Positions 25,001 through 40,000 of a DNA stretch of 64,000 bases are shown piece after piece (positions within the stretch are counted from its first letter, which is position 1; each line of letters starts with the position of its first letter). The notes under the pieces were generated by a model. The model made no database searches and was not told the DNA's origin. It was given only the letters and a program-made list of their open reading frames with translations. Source of the DNA: Atriophallophorus winterbourni (taxonomy: Eukaryota; Platyhelminthes; Trematoda; Plagiorchiida; Microphallidae); the NCBI GenBank assembly GCA_013407085.1, contig JACCGJ010024126.1:1-64000 (forward strand), in the 5' to 3' direction. The translations under genes and the position numbers were made by a program.

Positions 25001-28000
25001 ATTCGCACAGTAGAAATGACATCTATACTTCGGACCTCCGGCAAACAGATGAGCATTAGTAGCAGCGGGAAGAGCATGACATTGATAAGACATATGGTAA
25101 TGACAACAACAACAACGAAGACATCCTGGAAACATAATCGCCAAATCGTTAAAGGGTACGTAACAATCACGGAATTTATGACAAAATAAATGTGTACGCT
25201 TTAAGTGAAACATATGTTCAACAAACCTTCGCAGAAGCCATCAATACAAATGGTTTCTTATATTTGCCTAGGCCTGGGCAATCTGACAACATCTTAGCCC
25301 GCGTGCAGTCTATCACTGTGCGGCACTTTGCCTGGATCAGGCTCGTGCTTTCATACATATATACATACATACATACATACATCCATACATACATACATAC
25401 ATACATACATAGATACATACATACATGCATACATACATACATACATACATACATACATACACATACAAATGGTTATCGTGATAGGCACATAGAATTTTCG
25501 AGGGCACGAAGAACATTTGTGTTTCCTAAAGTATGGTACACACAGTCAGACTGCGCAAGAACGGGAATATCGCATCAGCATGAAAGAACAGCACCAGAAA
25601 GCGACAGCGAAACATGGTCAAGAGTAGAGTATAAAAACAAACACAGGCGCGCTACGATAAATACTTGAAGTTAGGTGAGACAAACATTCTTGCATTCCTC
25701 GCTACATCAGCGAACGTGATGGCACAATGGCACTTCACTCGGAATTATCACATTTCTATAATTCACGTGAAAAGTTTAGTAATGAGAGAATGTGAGAGAG
25801 AAAAACGGCAATTAGTTATCATATGGTAAACTTACATTTTTTAAATGACTCGGCTAGAATTTGTCTCCGTAATTCCGAGCAAAAGTCCTCGATTAATACC
25901 GTAAGAGTTTCAGATGGTTGTTTGTGAGCGTCTGGTTTGTGAATAGGGACGGGGGGTGAAGAAACAACTAATTCGTTTTGCTTTTCGATGAGCTGAAATA
26001 GATGAATCATAGTGAATGACAGGCGAGAATATACCGGCCGAGTTGAGGACAAATTAAGGTGTTAGACAAGATATGATGGGAACTACTTTCCGAAGCTTAA
26101 GTTGATTTAAAAAGAATTAAGGGCAACAAAATATAGCAAGTATAACAGCCAAACCAACTGCCAAGACGTTCGAGAGAAGCTGAAAAATAGCGAAGTAAGA
26201 ATTCAGCGATATGTAATGATGAGAAGCGGAAAATTCATTGCGCATCCATCGGTACACTTTGTGCGAAAGAGTATAATAATAATAATAATATCACCGTCGC
26301 ATGGCATATCCCCTCCGTACGCTGAACAATCGAGAATCAACCTCAGCGGTAATACAACACGTCTGCGGAAGGTCTTTTCACGCAGACTGAGATAAGACGT
26401 AGTCACAAAACGAAATGTGATCCAACTTTGACTTAATAGCAATGATAACTAGGTAAAGATAGGCCACACAGACCGCTGGTATTGCGGGTTGTTGAAAACA
26501 GTAAAATTGTCATGGATTCACTAAATTTACGACTAAATAATTCAACTTAAAACGAAAATGGTCGATTATCGAGGTGCCATCATTACCGATTTCACGCGTT
26601 CTGTAAGCTATCATCTCTAAGAAGCTACCAAAATTGGATTCGATCTTTTTCCTACGCGGCTACGAACCTGCCACTTTACGAACGTTTGTTTTTATATCAC
26701 TATAAACCTACCTCGAATCTTTTACCGTCGTTGGGAAACTTCGTCACGGTGCGGAATAACAGGAATAATCAGAACGATTCCATCTACTATCTAAAACGCG
26801 CTACAGACACAATTAATAGCGGTTACAAAGCCGGTGGATTAAATTGAAATTTAACACGAGGTTGGTGTAGGAAAATATCAAGGTTGTCATATATAGGAGC
26901 AGTATACGTTAATTATTCTGCAGCAACTGTCGAAACAGTACAAGATTGGTTTGAAGCCACATCTGGCGTGGTGAACACGGACTACTCTTACCTGTTTCCG
27001 CTTTCTCGCATACCCGAAACCAATCATGTACACGTGAGATTCTCTTGAACTAGAGGGACTTTGAATCGGAGTGCAGTTTTCTAGGTCCGTAGTAGACACG
27101 AAGAGAGATTGTGCCTTCGCACGGCGCTGAACTCGACTAGGAGATCCACGGGAACCGCCAAATAGACGCGGGGTGCCAAGATGTTGAGGGTTACCGTTGG
27201 AATCCCAGGCCATTCCGAAAATGCGTAGATTGGGGAGAGCTTGGCTAACGGGAGCTTGAGTCCTTAGTTGAGGTGTAGTATCTAAGTATAAGAAATCAAT
27301 TTGTTTATAATAAAGCACCATGTTTTCATGTATAAAGCCTAAAGTTAGAAACAAACAAGCTCGATAAGATACGCGCTTTAATTGTATGATTATGGACAAT
27401 GTGACAGTCGTTTTAGCCATGATCACGCAGGTTCGCTTCTCTCATATTGTGGGCGACTTACAAGAAAACGGAGAAAACTGTAAAACCACCCTAATTAGGT
27501 TAGCTTAACAAAGTTTGGATACAGATTTAAGTAAACGTTAATATCAGATCAGTGCAATGGTTCACGAAACGTTTAATTTAAAAGAAATGAAGGGGCTACA
27601 CCAATACTACATCAGACGGATAACAATGGAAACAACGGAACAATTGAACAACGGAAACAACAAACATATTAGACAATCGAACAGCAAGTATTCCGAAATC
27701 TTGCATTAGTAGATACCAACCTATTCCAAACCACCAAGAGTACGTATGGTATGGTATGAAAGCACAAGCCTGATCCAGGCAGTGCCGCACAGTCAGAGTA
27801 CCAAAAATGCGTCTTAACAATCGACAGTCAAGGTGCGAATCATCGAATTGTGAGAGTAGCCTTACGCCGGAGAAGGATGAACTCAGAAATAGCATGACAG
27901 TCTCTGGAGCATCGTTTAGGTTGTTATAACTTCAAGGTTTTCTGGGTCAATGGAAACTGAAAGAAGTGATATTGGCAGTAAAATTGTATTGAATTTCGAC

Positions 28001-31000
28001 ATAAAGTTCAGAATCACTGATAAACGGTGTAGTGTGGTGCTGAGGTGCAGACTGCAAGCACTGCACAATTTCGGATGTATACGAAAATAGAGGCTAACGT
28101 CGTGGATAATATGGACACAGATTGCGGAACTGTGAGTATTGGAAAAACGAAAAACAAACACATTTACTACCCACAATCGTTTTTGCTTACTTGCATCGTG
28201 ATCTCCCTCGAATGGAGGGTCGAAAAATCCACCCAACACGATCACCGACTGCTCCAATGAGGATAGAAAAGCTCCCCGGTGTCTTTTAGAATCGAACAGT
28301 AATGGCGTCAACGGCAGCCCTTCCTTTGTAACCAAGACAGCCGAATACATTGTTCCTGTTTAAAACGATCCGTCAGAGAGTGATTGTTGCAGTACATACG
28401 CTAACAAGGTTCAAATTATCCCTGTGGTGCTTAGATGACAAACCCAGTGTAAGAATAATCATACAAACGCGGAACACACATAGACAAATGAGGTTTTGAA
28501 AGCGCGGTCGATCAACTAGAAAAATGTTATTCCTCATACAGTAGAGTTTACCGAACCGCGAATATTGGATACATAAAGGTCTGAATTCATTATGGTTTTT
28601 AACAATGCAACACAGTGCAATCCATGATGTAGACAACATTCGTTGTAGAATGCGACAAGTGATTTCTCTAGCTGGACTAGTCGATATTAAATTTTAAGCT
28701 CTTTCCATCAACTTACATATCAGCAGAATGGGAGACAGTTTGAAAAAATGTACTGTCGTCAATCCTTCGATACGCGTTACCGATGGCAATGAATTTGATA
28801 TTAGCGGGTAAAAACGGATGCAGTAATCCGTACAAAAGATGCTTGGATAAAGAAAACTCCTTTCTCCCTGCCTCGTATTTTGAAGGTCAAATCGATCATC
28901 GTCATATATGGTTCCAACTAATACAGTTACATCAGATTGGTGTTAGCGATTATGCCAGGCACTGAATTAGCTCTAAAAATAGGGCGATAGTGATAAACGG
29001 TGGGTGATGGTTTCCTGTCTTTCAGACCGAGGCCCCTATCATTCGATCTTCGCACAATTAATCTCATTTTGTTAAACGAAGTTATCACTTCAGGCGAACA
29101 CACAGCGGATCACAGTCAAAACACGAAAATTATGTAAATAGCAAGCTTTCGCAGCAAGCACATTTCAACATTTCATGTTCAACCTACTGTTACAAGCAGT
29201 TCGACATCAAACATTTGTATTCTGAAGACGGCAGTTAGACTCAGTTATACTTTTGCTACTACTACTACTACTGCAAGCCGGGGAGGAGCAAATACAGCTC
29301 CTGGCTGCTGAACGCAGATCACGCCGCCGGCGTGCAACTAATGCAATACAACAGAGTTCTGACTATCGTTGCAAGCGCTGCGGGAGAGATTGTTCCTACC
29401 GAATCGGACTGTTTAGTCATTCAAAAAAGTTGCAAAACATGAAATTCATGCGATGTGATGTACATCCATGGTCGACATCGACCGACGGAGGCCAACAACA
29501 ACAACTACTGGTTACCGAGTGCTTCAACGAAAGGACAGTCGTAAAGAGACTCGGTAGTCAAATAACGTGGATAACATTTTGTTCCAAAACAAAATTTACT
29601 TACCTGCAAGTACGAAAAAAACCTTTACCAGATTGCGATTAAATAATCGAAAAATAGCGGAAAGGAACGCTTGGAAAAACTAGATCTCCACTCATGCGTT
29701 TCGTTAAACAGCCGTAAAATCGAACACCTTGTCTTCCTAGAAGAAAGTTCCCACAAGTATGTGCACCGATATGGAAACATGTAGCACTTAGTGCTGTGCA
29801 GCTATCACAGAGCTAAATTAAGTTGAAAACCGGTAATGAGCCGCATGCGAAAACACGCTGAAGTGTTACTAGCTTTTCCCTTTTCTTACACCTGTCTAGG
29901 CCTGGACAACCTTACAGTATCTTAATCAATGAGCAATTTTTAATTGTGTGGTACTTTGCCTGGATCAGGCTTATGATTTTATACAGGCAGACGCACACAT
30001 GATCAAATACGTAAATATCATTCGTAATTTGTTTACACAAGTGCCAGGTTTGTTGACGTACCGTTTTCGTGGCAATGAACGTAAACCAAATCTCGTGCTT
30101 TTACTCGAATCGCGTAATCCCAATAATGCCTGAAACAAGAGAATAGATCATATACTGAGAAGCACGTTTGCCGAGAACAAAATACCTGGACAATCTCATT
30201 CGCCTCAAGGATTTTTTGAAACCAAAATAAGTGTTAAAAGAACAACAGCTTAGAAATTCCGGATATGAAAAACTATGTGTTTAAGTATGGCCAATGGGAG
30301 GGTATGCCTGAACATGTCTCGGTCTTAAACTATAGATCATGCATGGGTCGCAATTTGAATATATCATGGATGGGCAAAGTAACAAATACTCAAGTGCTTT
30401 CTAAAGGAGGTCTATACATAAGGTTCATATTATTACGGCAATGCCGCCTATGCCGCCTGAATCATATATAGAGAATGGAAAAACGGCCGTACTCCGAAAC
30501 ATCTAATCAATTGAAATCAGGAAGTCGACATTTGGGTAGACACAAAGACGTGTGCAAGAGAGATATGAAAGATCTTGAAATTGACCCTAATAGTAGGGAA
30601 GAACTTGCTATTGACTACTCACTTGGGAACTCGTCATTCGGTTGCGATGTACATCCATGGTCGACATCAATTAAAGGATACCATCAAGAACAACAACAAC
30701 AGAGTATACACACGTATGACAACAAACAAGGTACACTGATGGCATTCTGCGTAAGTTTACCGAAAGTGGAACTCTCTAGATCCGATTCTCTACAGTCAAT
30801 TGAAAACAGGTATACATTGTTTGAATGGGTCACTCTTATCGCATGCCACAGTTTGTTTAGATGTCCACAAGTATTTTAGAAAGATGATCTGCTCGAAAAT
30901 TTTACAAGCAAGGAGGCCATGTAAAGGGCCGAATTAGGAGACGAGAAAATTCGATATATAGCCCACCTACGTACTCTCGTGAAACGTCCACAGAGTCTCT

Positions 31001-34000
31001 TTGATAAGATTGGAGACTGACAAGTTCTCCGTTGCGATTCCAGTGCGCGGTGCCAGTTTTGTCGATTGCGGAATTCGGTGTCCAGTTAATGTATATGCCC
31101 TTGTCGTTACCGTAGTCGTGGACCGAGAGATATCCCGGCAGTGTGGAGGTTTTGTCCATCTGTAGAAACGGAAAACGCATGAAATTTTAAAGTGCTACAA
31201 AATCGACCAATAACAAACAAAAAGGCGTAGAATGTGCAGATTGTGCTGGGATAATGCTTCACACCTAGGTTCTAAGAAAATACCTAACAACCTAGTACAT
31301 GGAAATTGGCGAAAAATCTCTGGTACGCTCGATGTATTAATCGCAAAAATGTGATCGCCCGTAAATAATGAGAAACGCGCCCACGCTCGACAGTAAAGGC
31401 AGACGAGCTATGTGACGAAATATGCGGGCAAGATGAAATGCATGGACTAAGCAAGACATTGAAAGAATCAGTGTATAACCACATATAGGTTAAGAACCAA
31501 TATTAAAAGCTTTCATTTCGATTGAAAAACCTTTCGTAGAGCTGGTGTGTCATGTGTGATTGTCGATTGACGGATCTCAAATCTCCATTAAGTACTTTTT
31601 GTATCTGAAGGTCAATTCAACGATCGGTAGTAAGGTCGAATCCGATGCAGTTAGGCGCAGCACAATTTATAGCACAAATGCATTGTTGAAATGTGAGGTT
31701 AGTTGAAGTACAAATAATGTGTGCTGTTGTTGACTTGGCAGTATCGACTAAAGACAACTCAGTGTCTTGGTTGGCATAGTCAATTCACAGTAATTTGAAC
31801 TGTATAGCAAGTTGTCTGATATCAGTCTTTCGAATACTGTTATTAATGCAAATACAATGAAATTCACAGCATTTCGAATGACAAAACAGCTCGATTCGGG
31901 AGGAATAATCTCTCCCGTAGTGCTCAAAGCGATAGACGGTACTCTGGCAATCGGTATCAGTTTCACGCTTACGGCGCGATCTACAATCAACAGCCGGGAG
32001 CAGCACCCGCCATTCCACAGCTTTCAGCTGATGCTTTACACAGTGCCTCCAAATGGAGAAGTCAACAGCAAGTTTTTTTATAACTCGTAGGGTCAAGAGC
32101 TTTCACATCTCTTTTGCAAACCTCATCGTACCGCAAGTGCGGTCTGCCCAAAGGTCGACTTCCTGTGTAATCACACGTGGTTCCAACGGTTGTCAAAGTC
32201 GGGGGTGGCAGTGGGGATAAGCTCCCACTGTTTATAAAATGCTCTCATATGGCACGCGTCTCAAATAGCCTCTGACAACCAAGTCCAGCTTCTGGCCTGC
32301 ACGAGTGGCTCCCCGAGCCCGGCGGATTTGCTTCTACCAACAGGAGAAGGGGAGAAAACGAGTGACTAGCGCCTGAAAACCAGTTTGCTTCGGGCAGATG
32401 GAGCTCGTTATCCTGGGAGGGCATTTCATCTAAGGGAAGGAAAACCCTGATTTTAAACCTCCGCTGCCTTGCGGGATACCCGATCGCGTGAAAGGCTTCG
32501 GGAGAAAACCCTGAGGAAAAACCTGGAACAGAGTCTGGTAGACCACCTCATTCTGGCAACTTCCTGCTGCCTTGCAGGTCGCGTTTGGTTGTGAAAAGGC
32601 TAGAGAAGCTGACTCGAACAAACGCCAAGTGGTGCTGGGGACGCTGCTTTGTAACCAAATCCCCAAGAACCTTCATTGAAGCCGACTCATCCTCCAGGTG
32701 GAGATAGTCGCACAAAACAAAGCGATAAACAGTACTCTGGCAATCGGTGTCAGCAACCGAGAGCAGCATCGGCTATTCTGGAGCTTGCAGGTGACGCTTC
32801 ACACCGTCTCCAACTTGAGAAGTCAACAGCGAGTTTTTTATAACTCGTAGGGTCAAGAGCTTTCATATCTCTTTTGCAAACCTCAGTGTACCGCAAGTGC
32901 GGTCTGTCCAAAGGTCGACCTCCTGTGTAATCACACGTAATCCACTCGCGGCAAAAACTCTAGCTTTTGTGACGCTCCATCGTTGCATCGTTGTTAAGCT
33001 AGACATGTTGGAATTAGCATCACAAGCTGCAGAAATATCATCTGCACGGGATATTGATCAATGCCACAATCCCAAATGCTGTCGTTCGCAAACCAACAAT
33101 ACTTGCATGCAGTAAAAAAGAGACCAAACATTGCCAAAGTCAAAGTCGATAATTTATAAATTGATCGAAGTGATAAAACCGCGAAGGCCAAGAAATTCGC
33201 ATTGAACCATAATGTGATGACAAGACTCACTGGAATGTGAACGTTATTTTTCCCGTAAACAAGAGTGGGCCTAAAGCTTTGATGCATCGACTCGACGTGT
33301 TGTTTAGCTGCCTTTACCAAGTGGCGCCTTCTCCTTAGACGACTGGATCTGGGCGCAGACAACGGGGAAACACTATCAACAGGAAAGCCAAAACTTGAGC
33401 TCCGATCGGTTGAGCGAGCAAGACTACCGTTCGAGCTTGTGTGCGCCATCCCACAGTCGACATGAAGCGCTCGAGTTAGTTGCTGAAACAGGAATAGGCA
33501 GCAGTTTAAGACCTGAGTGATGTTCCGGAATAGACCTAAATTCGATTGTTCTTTATTTACTTTGTCATTTGGAGCGTCGGGCGCAGCGGAACAAAGTAAA
33601 CTTGGTATCGACCATGATCTCGGAGTGGTGGTGGCCTGAGTCCCGATGGAAGGCGTAATGTACGGTAGTTGCCGGGACATGAGGCTTCCAGACATCCCGT
33701 GTCTTTTGATGAGTTCGGACACAGGTGGATCGGTAAAAAGATGGTCGCTAGTGCGGGTGCGAGAATAGTCAATTGTGCATGGTCCACCTGAGTTAAAGTG
33801 AACAAGCATATCCGGATAAAAATCAATAAAAAATTGTGTTGATGACAGATACGAACAGTGTAGTAACAGAAAATAAGCGATAAAGAGATATCATTTATGT
33901 GATAGAAGCATATTGATTATTCAGATTCGTTGTTAATGGAAACACTGCAGTTATTAAATGGCATCAATGTTACTTACTTGCCGAGTTTACCTTTTAGAAA

Positions 34001-37000
34001 TTCTGGGACATAGGTCATCAGCAAGATTATGCTTTGTTCTGGTAGTCCGATAAGCTACTCCTATACCATAAAATTCATATTTTTCTCGACATGGCGTCTT
34101 TTATTTAGTTTCCAAAATAATCTATGATATTTTTGAGGAAGCAGGTGATACGACGTTTTCAAGAACTTATTCTATCTGAAATGATGGCTCCGATGACGCT
34201 TGTGTTGAGCTTCACGACCCTACTTTCTCCATATGAATCTTCAGCTCAATGCGCGATGAGTTCTCTGCTAAAAACTTTTCTCGCATCACTTCATGAGTGC
34301 GTGAAAGGAGGGCAACGTCGTATGAGAACTCAAGATCATCTAGCTTGTGTCAAGCTAACCAACGGATGCTTTTCCTTTGGCTGGTATCCGTTTTCATAAC
34401 CCAAGTTGATGACGAGTAAGTAGCATGGTTTCGCTGTGGTATGTAATGCTAAACGGTAAGTGACGTAGTAATTAGGGTCAAAGTTACTCTGTTTGGACTA
34501 GGACCGTTGGGCTAACGAAGCTTCCGCGGGAAAAGTAAAATGCTACCCCTGAACAGCTCTAACCGATCGTTTTAAAATTCATTTTCATAGTAAGAACACT
34601 CGAACGGCCCCGAAGTTCAGTACCCGTTCTAACTGTGTAACTGGTGTCACAACCAGTAAGGATCCGTGGGCTAAATACGTGAAGTCGTTTCACCAAAGGG
34701 ACATTAACGTTTGGAATTATGCTCACGGTAAATCAATGTGAATCGACTTAATTGACTCACTAACTCCATCTCATAGTAGGCACTAGACTACTCAAATTGT
34801 CATTCTTTCTCTTATCAGCACGAGCGGTTATAACTGGGCATGCATACCAAGAACTTTCATAGCTTTCGAGACACTGCGATATAAAAACCGAGGACTGACA
34901 ACCTTGGAACAAATCTCTGAAACATTCAAGCGCAAAACGATGACAATTTAATGCCCATGAACTTGCTCAACAGCAGTGTCTGCATCGCTATCATGAAACA
35001 ATTCGTAATTTCGCAAAAGAGAACTCGTGTCGCATTTTACTCAATAATAAAAATTAATCGTAATACGAATAGCGAAGAATCGAAGAAAATGTACAAAATA
35101 CGGACGACACCACTGTAGTTAAAAGATAATAGTGATCAAATAACACCAGCACGTGTTATCAAAAAGCAGGTGGCTTAAATCGAGTTAAAGCTCTCCATCC
35201 ACCCCAGATGAGTAAATCACAACGCCCTATAGTCCGCATATACATGAATGTAAATTGAGATTTGACCAGAGTTGATACATCGAACTTGTTGAACGAAAAT
35301 TCAGAGCACATCTATGCCCAATGTCACGTCTGGATCATGCAATGTCATGATAATGTTAGCAACTTGTATCCAATGGCAACCGACATTTTTCGGGACAAAC
35401 CTGATCAGGTGAGAAAATTCAGGTCGATTCGTGAAACGAAACGCAGTAAAGCGGGTCAATGGGAAAAGTGCACGTGAGCAAGATCAATGCTTATCGAATA
35501 ATCGGTCGTGTGAGCTGAGGTTTAACCTTAGTGAACGATGGGTTGCACCTCACAATTAATAGAAATCGCTTTGTCACTTAAACGAGTTTGGCCGCAAAGA
35601 CAATTCCATTAAAAATATCCGCAAAAGAGAATAAGATTCACTGTACAGCAATTTAGTTGCATAGAGTCGCGAGATAATTTCGATAATAATAAGCAAACAG
35701 CAAAGCTACCTACAACCAGTCATTCCGGCACGTAACATGTGTGCATGTACAACATGATATTTTTAAACGAGTAACGCTTGTTTACCATTCCTCAACTGTT
35801 TCAAGCGCATGCGGATCCTGATCATACTATCCCTACTTGCACGGATGTGCAATCGTACAGTACTTCTGTGCTGTGCGGCTAACACCGTGCTAAATTGATT
35901 GGCCGCCGGTAGTGAGCTGTATGCTGAAACACGCTGGAGTCTCACTTTGTTTTTTATTTCTCATATCTGTCTAGGCCTGGGCAACCTGACAGTAATATCG
36001 CCCACGTGCAGTCTCTCACTGTGCGGCACTTTGCCTGGATCAGGTTTGTGTTTTCATACCATACCATACCAGCCGAATGCAAACAGCATGAAACCGGTCG
36101 TGGGGTGTGTGTGATGGAAATGCATGCAAATGAGCATGAATAAGTATTCCGTTTCGGAAGAACGGAATCACACAATGATTTCGTTTTACAACCTTGGCCA
36201 TGTCACCTTGTTTTACACGCCGCACCTGAAACGCTGCGCGTGCCCATTCGGCTCATTCACGATCAAATGCACTGGGTTCGGATGAATTTTCACAAAATAA
36301 ATACTATGTATTGTTTGAAATCATACGTGTATGGGGGGAGTAAGCGTGTAAGCATGTAGGAGGAAAAATCACTAGTTCTTCTTGTTGCATCTGGAGCCAG
36401 TGGCTATCTTACCGCTTTCGTACATCGGATAGACACAGCCAGATAATGAGCGTCTCGTAACTATCTGGCAATCTTGTGATCTTATCACAGTTATCAACAA
36501 GCTTTCATTTCACGTTTGCAACGTTATCGCAAAGGGGACTAACCAAAGCCCGAACATCGTGGACAGATTAATTATCGATTATACCCACCGGATGTGTGTG
36601 TGTAGTTGGCCTAATGCCAAGTTGCCCATATCTAAAACGAGGACCGAGTGGTTTTCGAATTCAAAACGACAGCATTCGGAGGCGAGGAGTGTGAGCAGCG
36701 AATGTGTATTGTGAACGATAGATTCGTGCACGAAAGTGCGAATACTCAGCTCACCCAAACTATTCGTAGGTAAACATTTAAATGGCGGCCACTTTGTTCT
36801 ACGAACGCAGACAGTGCTCGTGTGTGATATAATGGACCCGAGTGCAGCAATTAACGAAATAAATATCTAACAACCTCTGTTTACGGCGGTTGTATGTTAG
36901 GGAAGATATGTTTAACCCGAGTTCATCACTGTCGTCTGGATAAGCATTCATGTTGTACTTCTTTACTGAACAGGCAGCTCCGATAGTGAGCTCTATGCAG

Positions 37001-40000
37001 AAACACGCTGGGGTCCTTTGCCAATCATTCTTTTATATGTTTGTCCAGACAACCTAAGAAGCTCAGCCCACGTAAAGTCTATAACTGTGCGGCAATTTCA
37101 CTCCATCCAGACTTGTGATTTCATGCACACCTAATTATAAAATGGGCGATGAGAGACGTCGGTAAATTAACTAAGGCAGGGTAGCACCTTGTCGAGTGAT
37201 AAGAACAAATAGAACCGACAGCTTAATACAAACGAATGATGAGATAAGCAACGACTGTATGGCCTTTATTGGCTTGCTACGGAATCGATCGACATGACGA
37301 ACAAGTTTCGCTTGTATGCCATCATTCTATAAGGTTAGTACGAGCAATCAGTTCAATCGCATGCGCCTAAACACACGTAGATGTGGTAAAACCCATGACC
37401 ATGAACAAAAAAGCTCATTTGCATTCATTCCCATCACAGACACACCCCGCGACCGGTTTCGTGCTGTTTGCATTTGAGCATTTATGTTCATGGTTATGGG
37501 TTTAAATCCTATCCTAGACGAGTATGGGCTCATGTGATTAAACAGGTTGATCGTACCAACCTTATCCAACAGTGGCATACAAGCGCAATGTGTTTATCAT
37601 TATTCCACCTTTCCAGTAGTGCGTGTCCTAATCCCACTGTCCCTACCTGATGAATGCAAACAGCACGAAACCGGTCGCGGGGAAATGCATGCAGATAAAC
37701 ACGACGAATTCGGGAGTTTTTAATCTGCATCTCTCAAATGGACAACACTCGTCCACTTACGTAGCAGGTCTGTTAACAGCATACCATCACATGGATCGGC
37801 CAAGATTGCGTATTTCTCATAGTACTGGCTGGAAAGGCGAAAATATGAAGAAAAAACATCAGTAGGGAAAATATAAGAAAGCAAAAAAATATATTTCATT
37901 TCGAGAAAATACGAATGTCTGCAACATGCAATCGCTCATATTAGCGGTATGAAATAAAACCAGTAAATGGACTAGTTAAGTAATGTGTTTCCAGTTCAAT
38001 AATCGACGCTGCTCCAACGCAACACGTTGGCAAAAAAATATATAGCAAGTAATCAATAATTATTGTGTGAAAAATCGATACCACGAAAGACACATTGCTT
38101 GCATATGATCAATATTGATTAAATGATTTAGCGTGTTAAGTGTAGACGGTGTTGTATGAAATGGAGCACAGTGCTGAATTGTGAAATTCGTTGAACCCAT
38201 TTGCGAGAGCTGTGGAGAGAATTGCAAAAGTTAGACCTTCTCGGAGTGCAGTATTTCTGTGCAGTGCGGCTAACATCGTGCTAAGTTGATTGGTCATGGG
38301 TAGTGCGCAGCATGCTGAAACACGCTGGGGTCTCACTGCTATTTCGATTTTCCTTCTATTTCTTTGGTCATATCTGTCTAGGCCTGGGCGACCTGACAGT
38401 ATCTCAGCGCACGTGTAGTCTCTGACTGTGCGGCACTTTGCCTGGATCAGGCTTTGCTTTCACATCACACATCACTCGGAGACGAATATTACCACAACAC
38501 ATTTTCTATATAAAGGACAGCAGCATCAAATGCGAAGACCTAACCAGACTTGGAGAAGATATATCGAAAGCAGTTGTAAAAACAGAGTATGATAGCGTGC
38601 TGATGTAGCTCAGTCCTAGGTTCCACCGGGAGTACACAACATTAGGTCACGTCAAATCAAGAAAAAATCTACGTCAATAAACGTCCAGTTACCAGAATTA
38701 GGAGAAGCACAATCAGGCTAAATGTCCCGAAAAAGCGAACAACTTACGAGGCATTTCTGGTTAGATATAACAATATCTTGTCCAAAACCTTCTCTAGTAA
38801 TGCAACGCGGATCCAAAAGTGTTTGAATCGTGGGTCCGGGTTCCCAGCACTGAAACGATACGAGCGAAAATGGCACACTGTCCAGGAAATATTGCAAATT
38901 TGAAGCGAGTTCTTTAACGGTGGCAGGTAGTTTAGTAAAAAGCAATTTATGCAACACTGTTGAGAATGAGTCGCGTACGGCTACATTGATCTCTACTCAA
39001 ATTATCGTCTCCAACACCCACAGATGAAATTGTTGCGCATGTGCATCGGTTTGGGAAGATATTGTTTGAATCTGTTTCGGGGGAAACGACTCACCAATAT
39101 AGATACACTTAACAAGATATTCAAACAAAAGGTTCACTCAATAACATTCCTGGTAGTCAGCATTTGACGCCGACGAGCGCGCTTGCAACAATGGGTTGCA
39201 AGTGTATGATAAAACGAAGTACTGAAACACAACCGCAATCACGACTTTAACCGGGATAAAAAAGAATTGTGCAATGTTTATACTTTCGCTGGCACCATAC
39301 ATACAAATAGGATGTATTGTTTGTTTTTTTCTCCGTTATGTGTATACTTTATCATTTTGTTGAAAAGCATGATATTTGTATTAGCAGACTTAACGACGAA
39401 GAAGAAAGGATGCTGCAGAGCCGGAAAAATTTAAAGTAATCAGCAAATGAATAAAGTGCCATTGACGCTAGCGCATTACTCTTGCCAACCTCAACTTTGA
39501 ATGAAAAGTTGTAAGTTGCAGTTTCGCTCACCCGATCGTAACCTGCCTTGGTCCAAACGAAAACGAGAGTCCCCGTGTCAGCTTGGCCCGCGAACGTGTT
39601 GCACTTTTCATATCCGTTGAGGGTTTTTGTCGGTCACCTGTCGGGAGAAATCCATTCGCGTTTGGCACAGAATCCATTTTAGCACGGAACACGGCCTGGG
39701 GATTTGTGAGATCTTTCGCGTTTGCGCGTGAATTGCTTGACCACGTCATTGCGTTCTCATGAAAATCCATGCGGTCGAGAACTTGTTGGGCGAAGGGACA
39801 ATCGCTGGATATTCGTCGGCAAAGTACAAGCGTACGGTTACTGTCGAGGAAGTCCAGAAAAGCCGATTTTAATCCATGGTTGAGAACAACCTCCACAGAG
39901 GCTAGAAGAATGAAAAGTGTTATGAAGCATTGTCTAATGAAAGTATTACACACAAATGAAAAAACACAGAGACATTTTTCTATGAATTTAACAGACTAAC

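Noticed and set aside
25218..25454. Open frames rich in Met-Tyr-Val-Cys or Ile-His-Thr-Tyr
   Set aside because: Pure products of the ATAC microsatellite.
34124..34399. Plus-strand frame of 91 codons
   Set aside because: No recognisable product and no repeat support. It lies in an SGSM intron.
36375..36440. GT-AG bounded segment giving GCVYPMYES as an alternative SGSM exon 5
   Set aside because: It fails the incoming phase and does not resemble the RUN segment. Exon 34727-34782 fits both phases.
38718..38957. A 79-codon minus-strand frame starting [15 protein letters not shown]
   Set aside because: It overlaps SGSM exon 4 in another register. The register with [16 protein letters not shown] is the conserved one and has proper splice sites.
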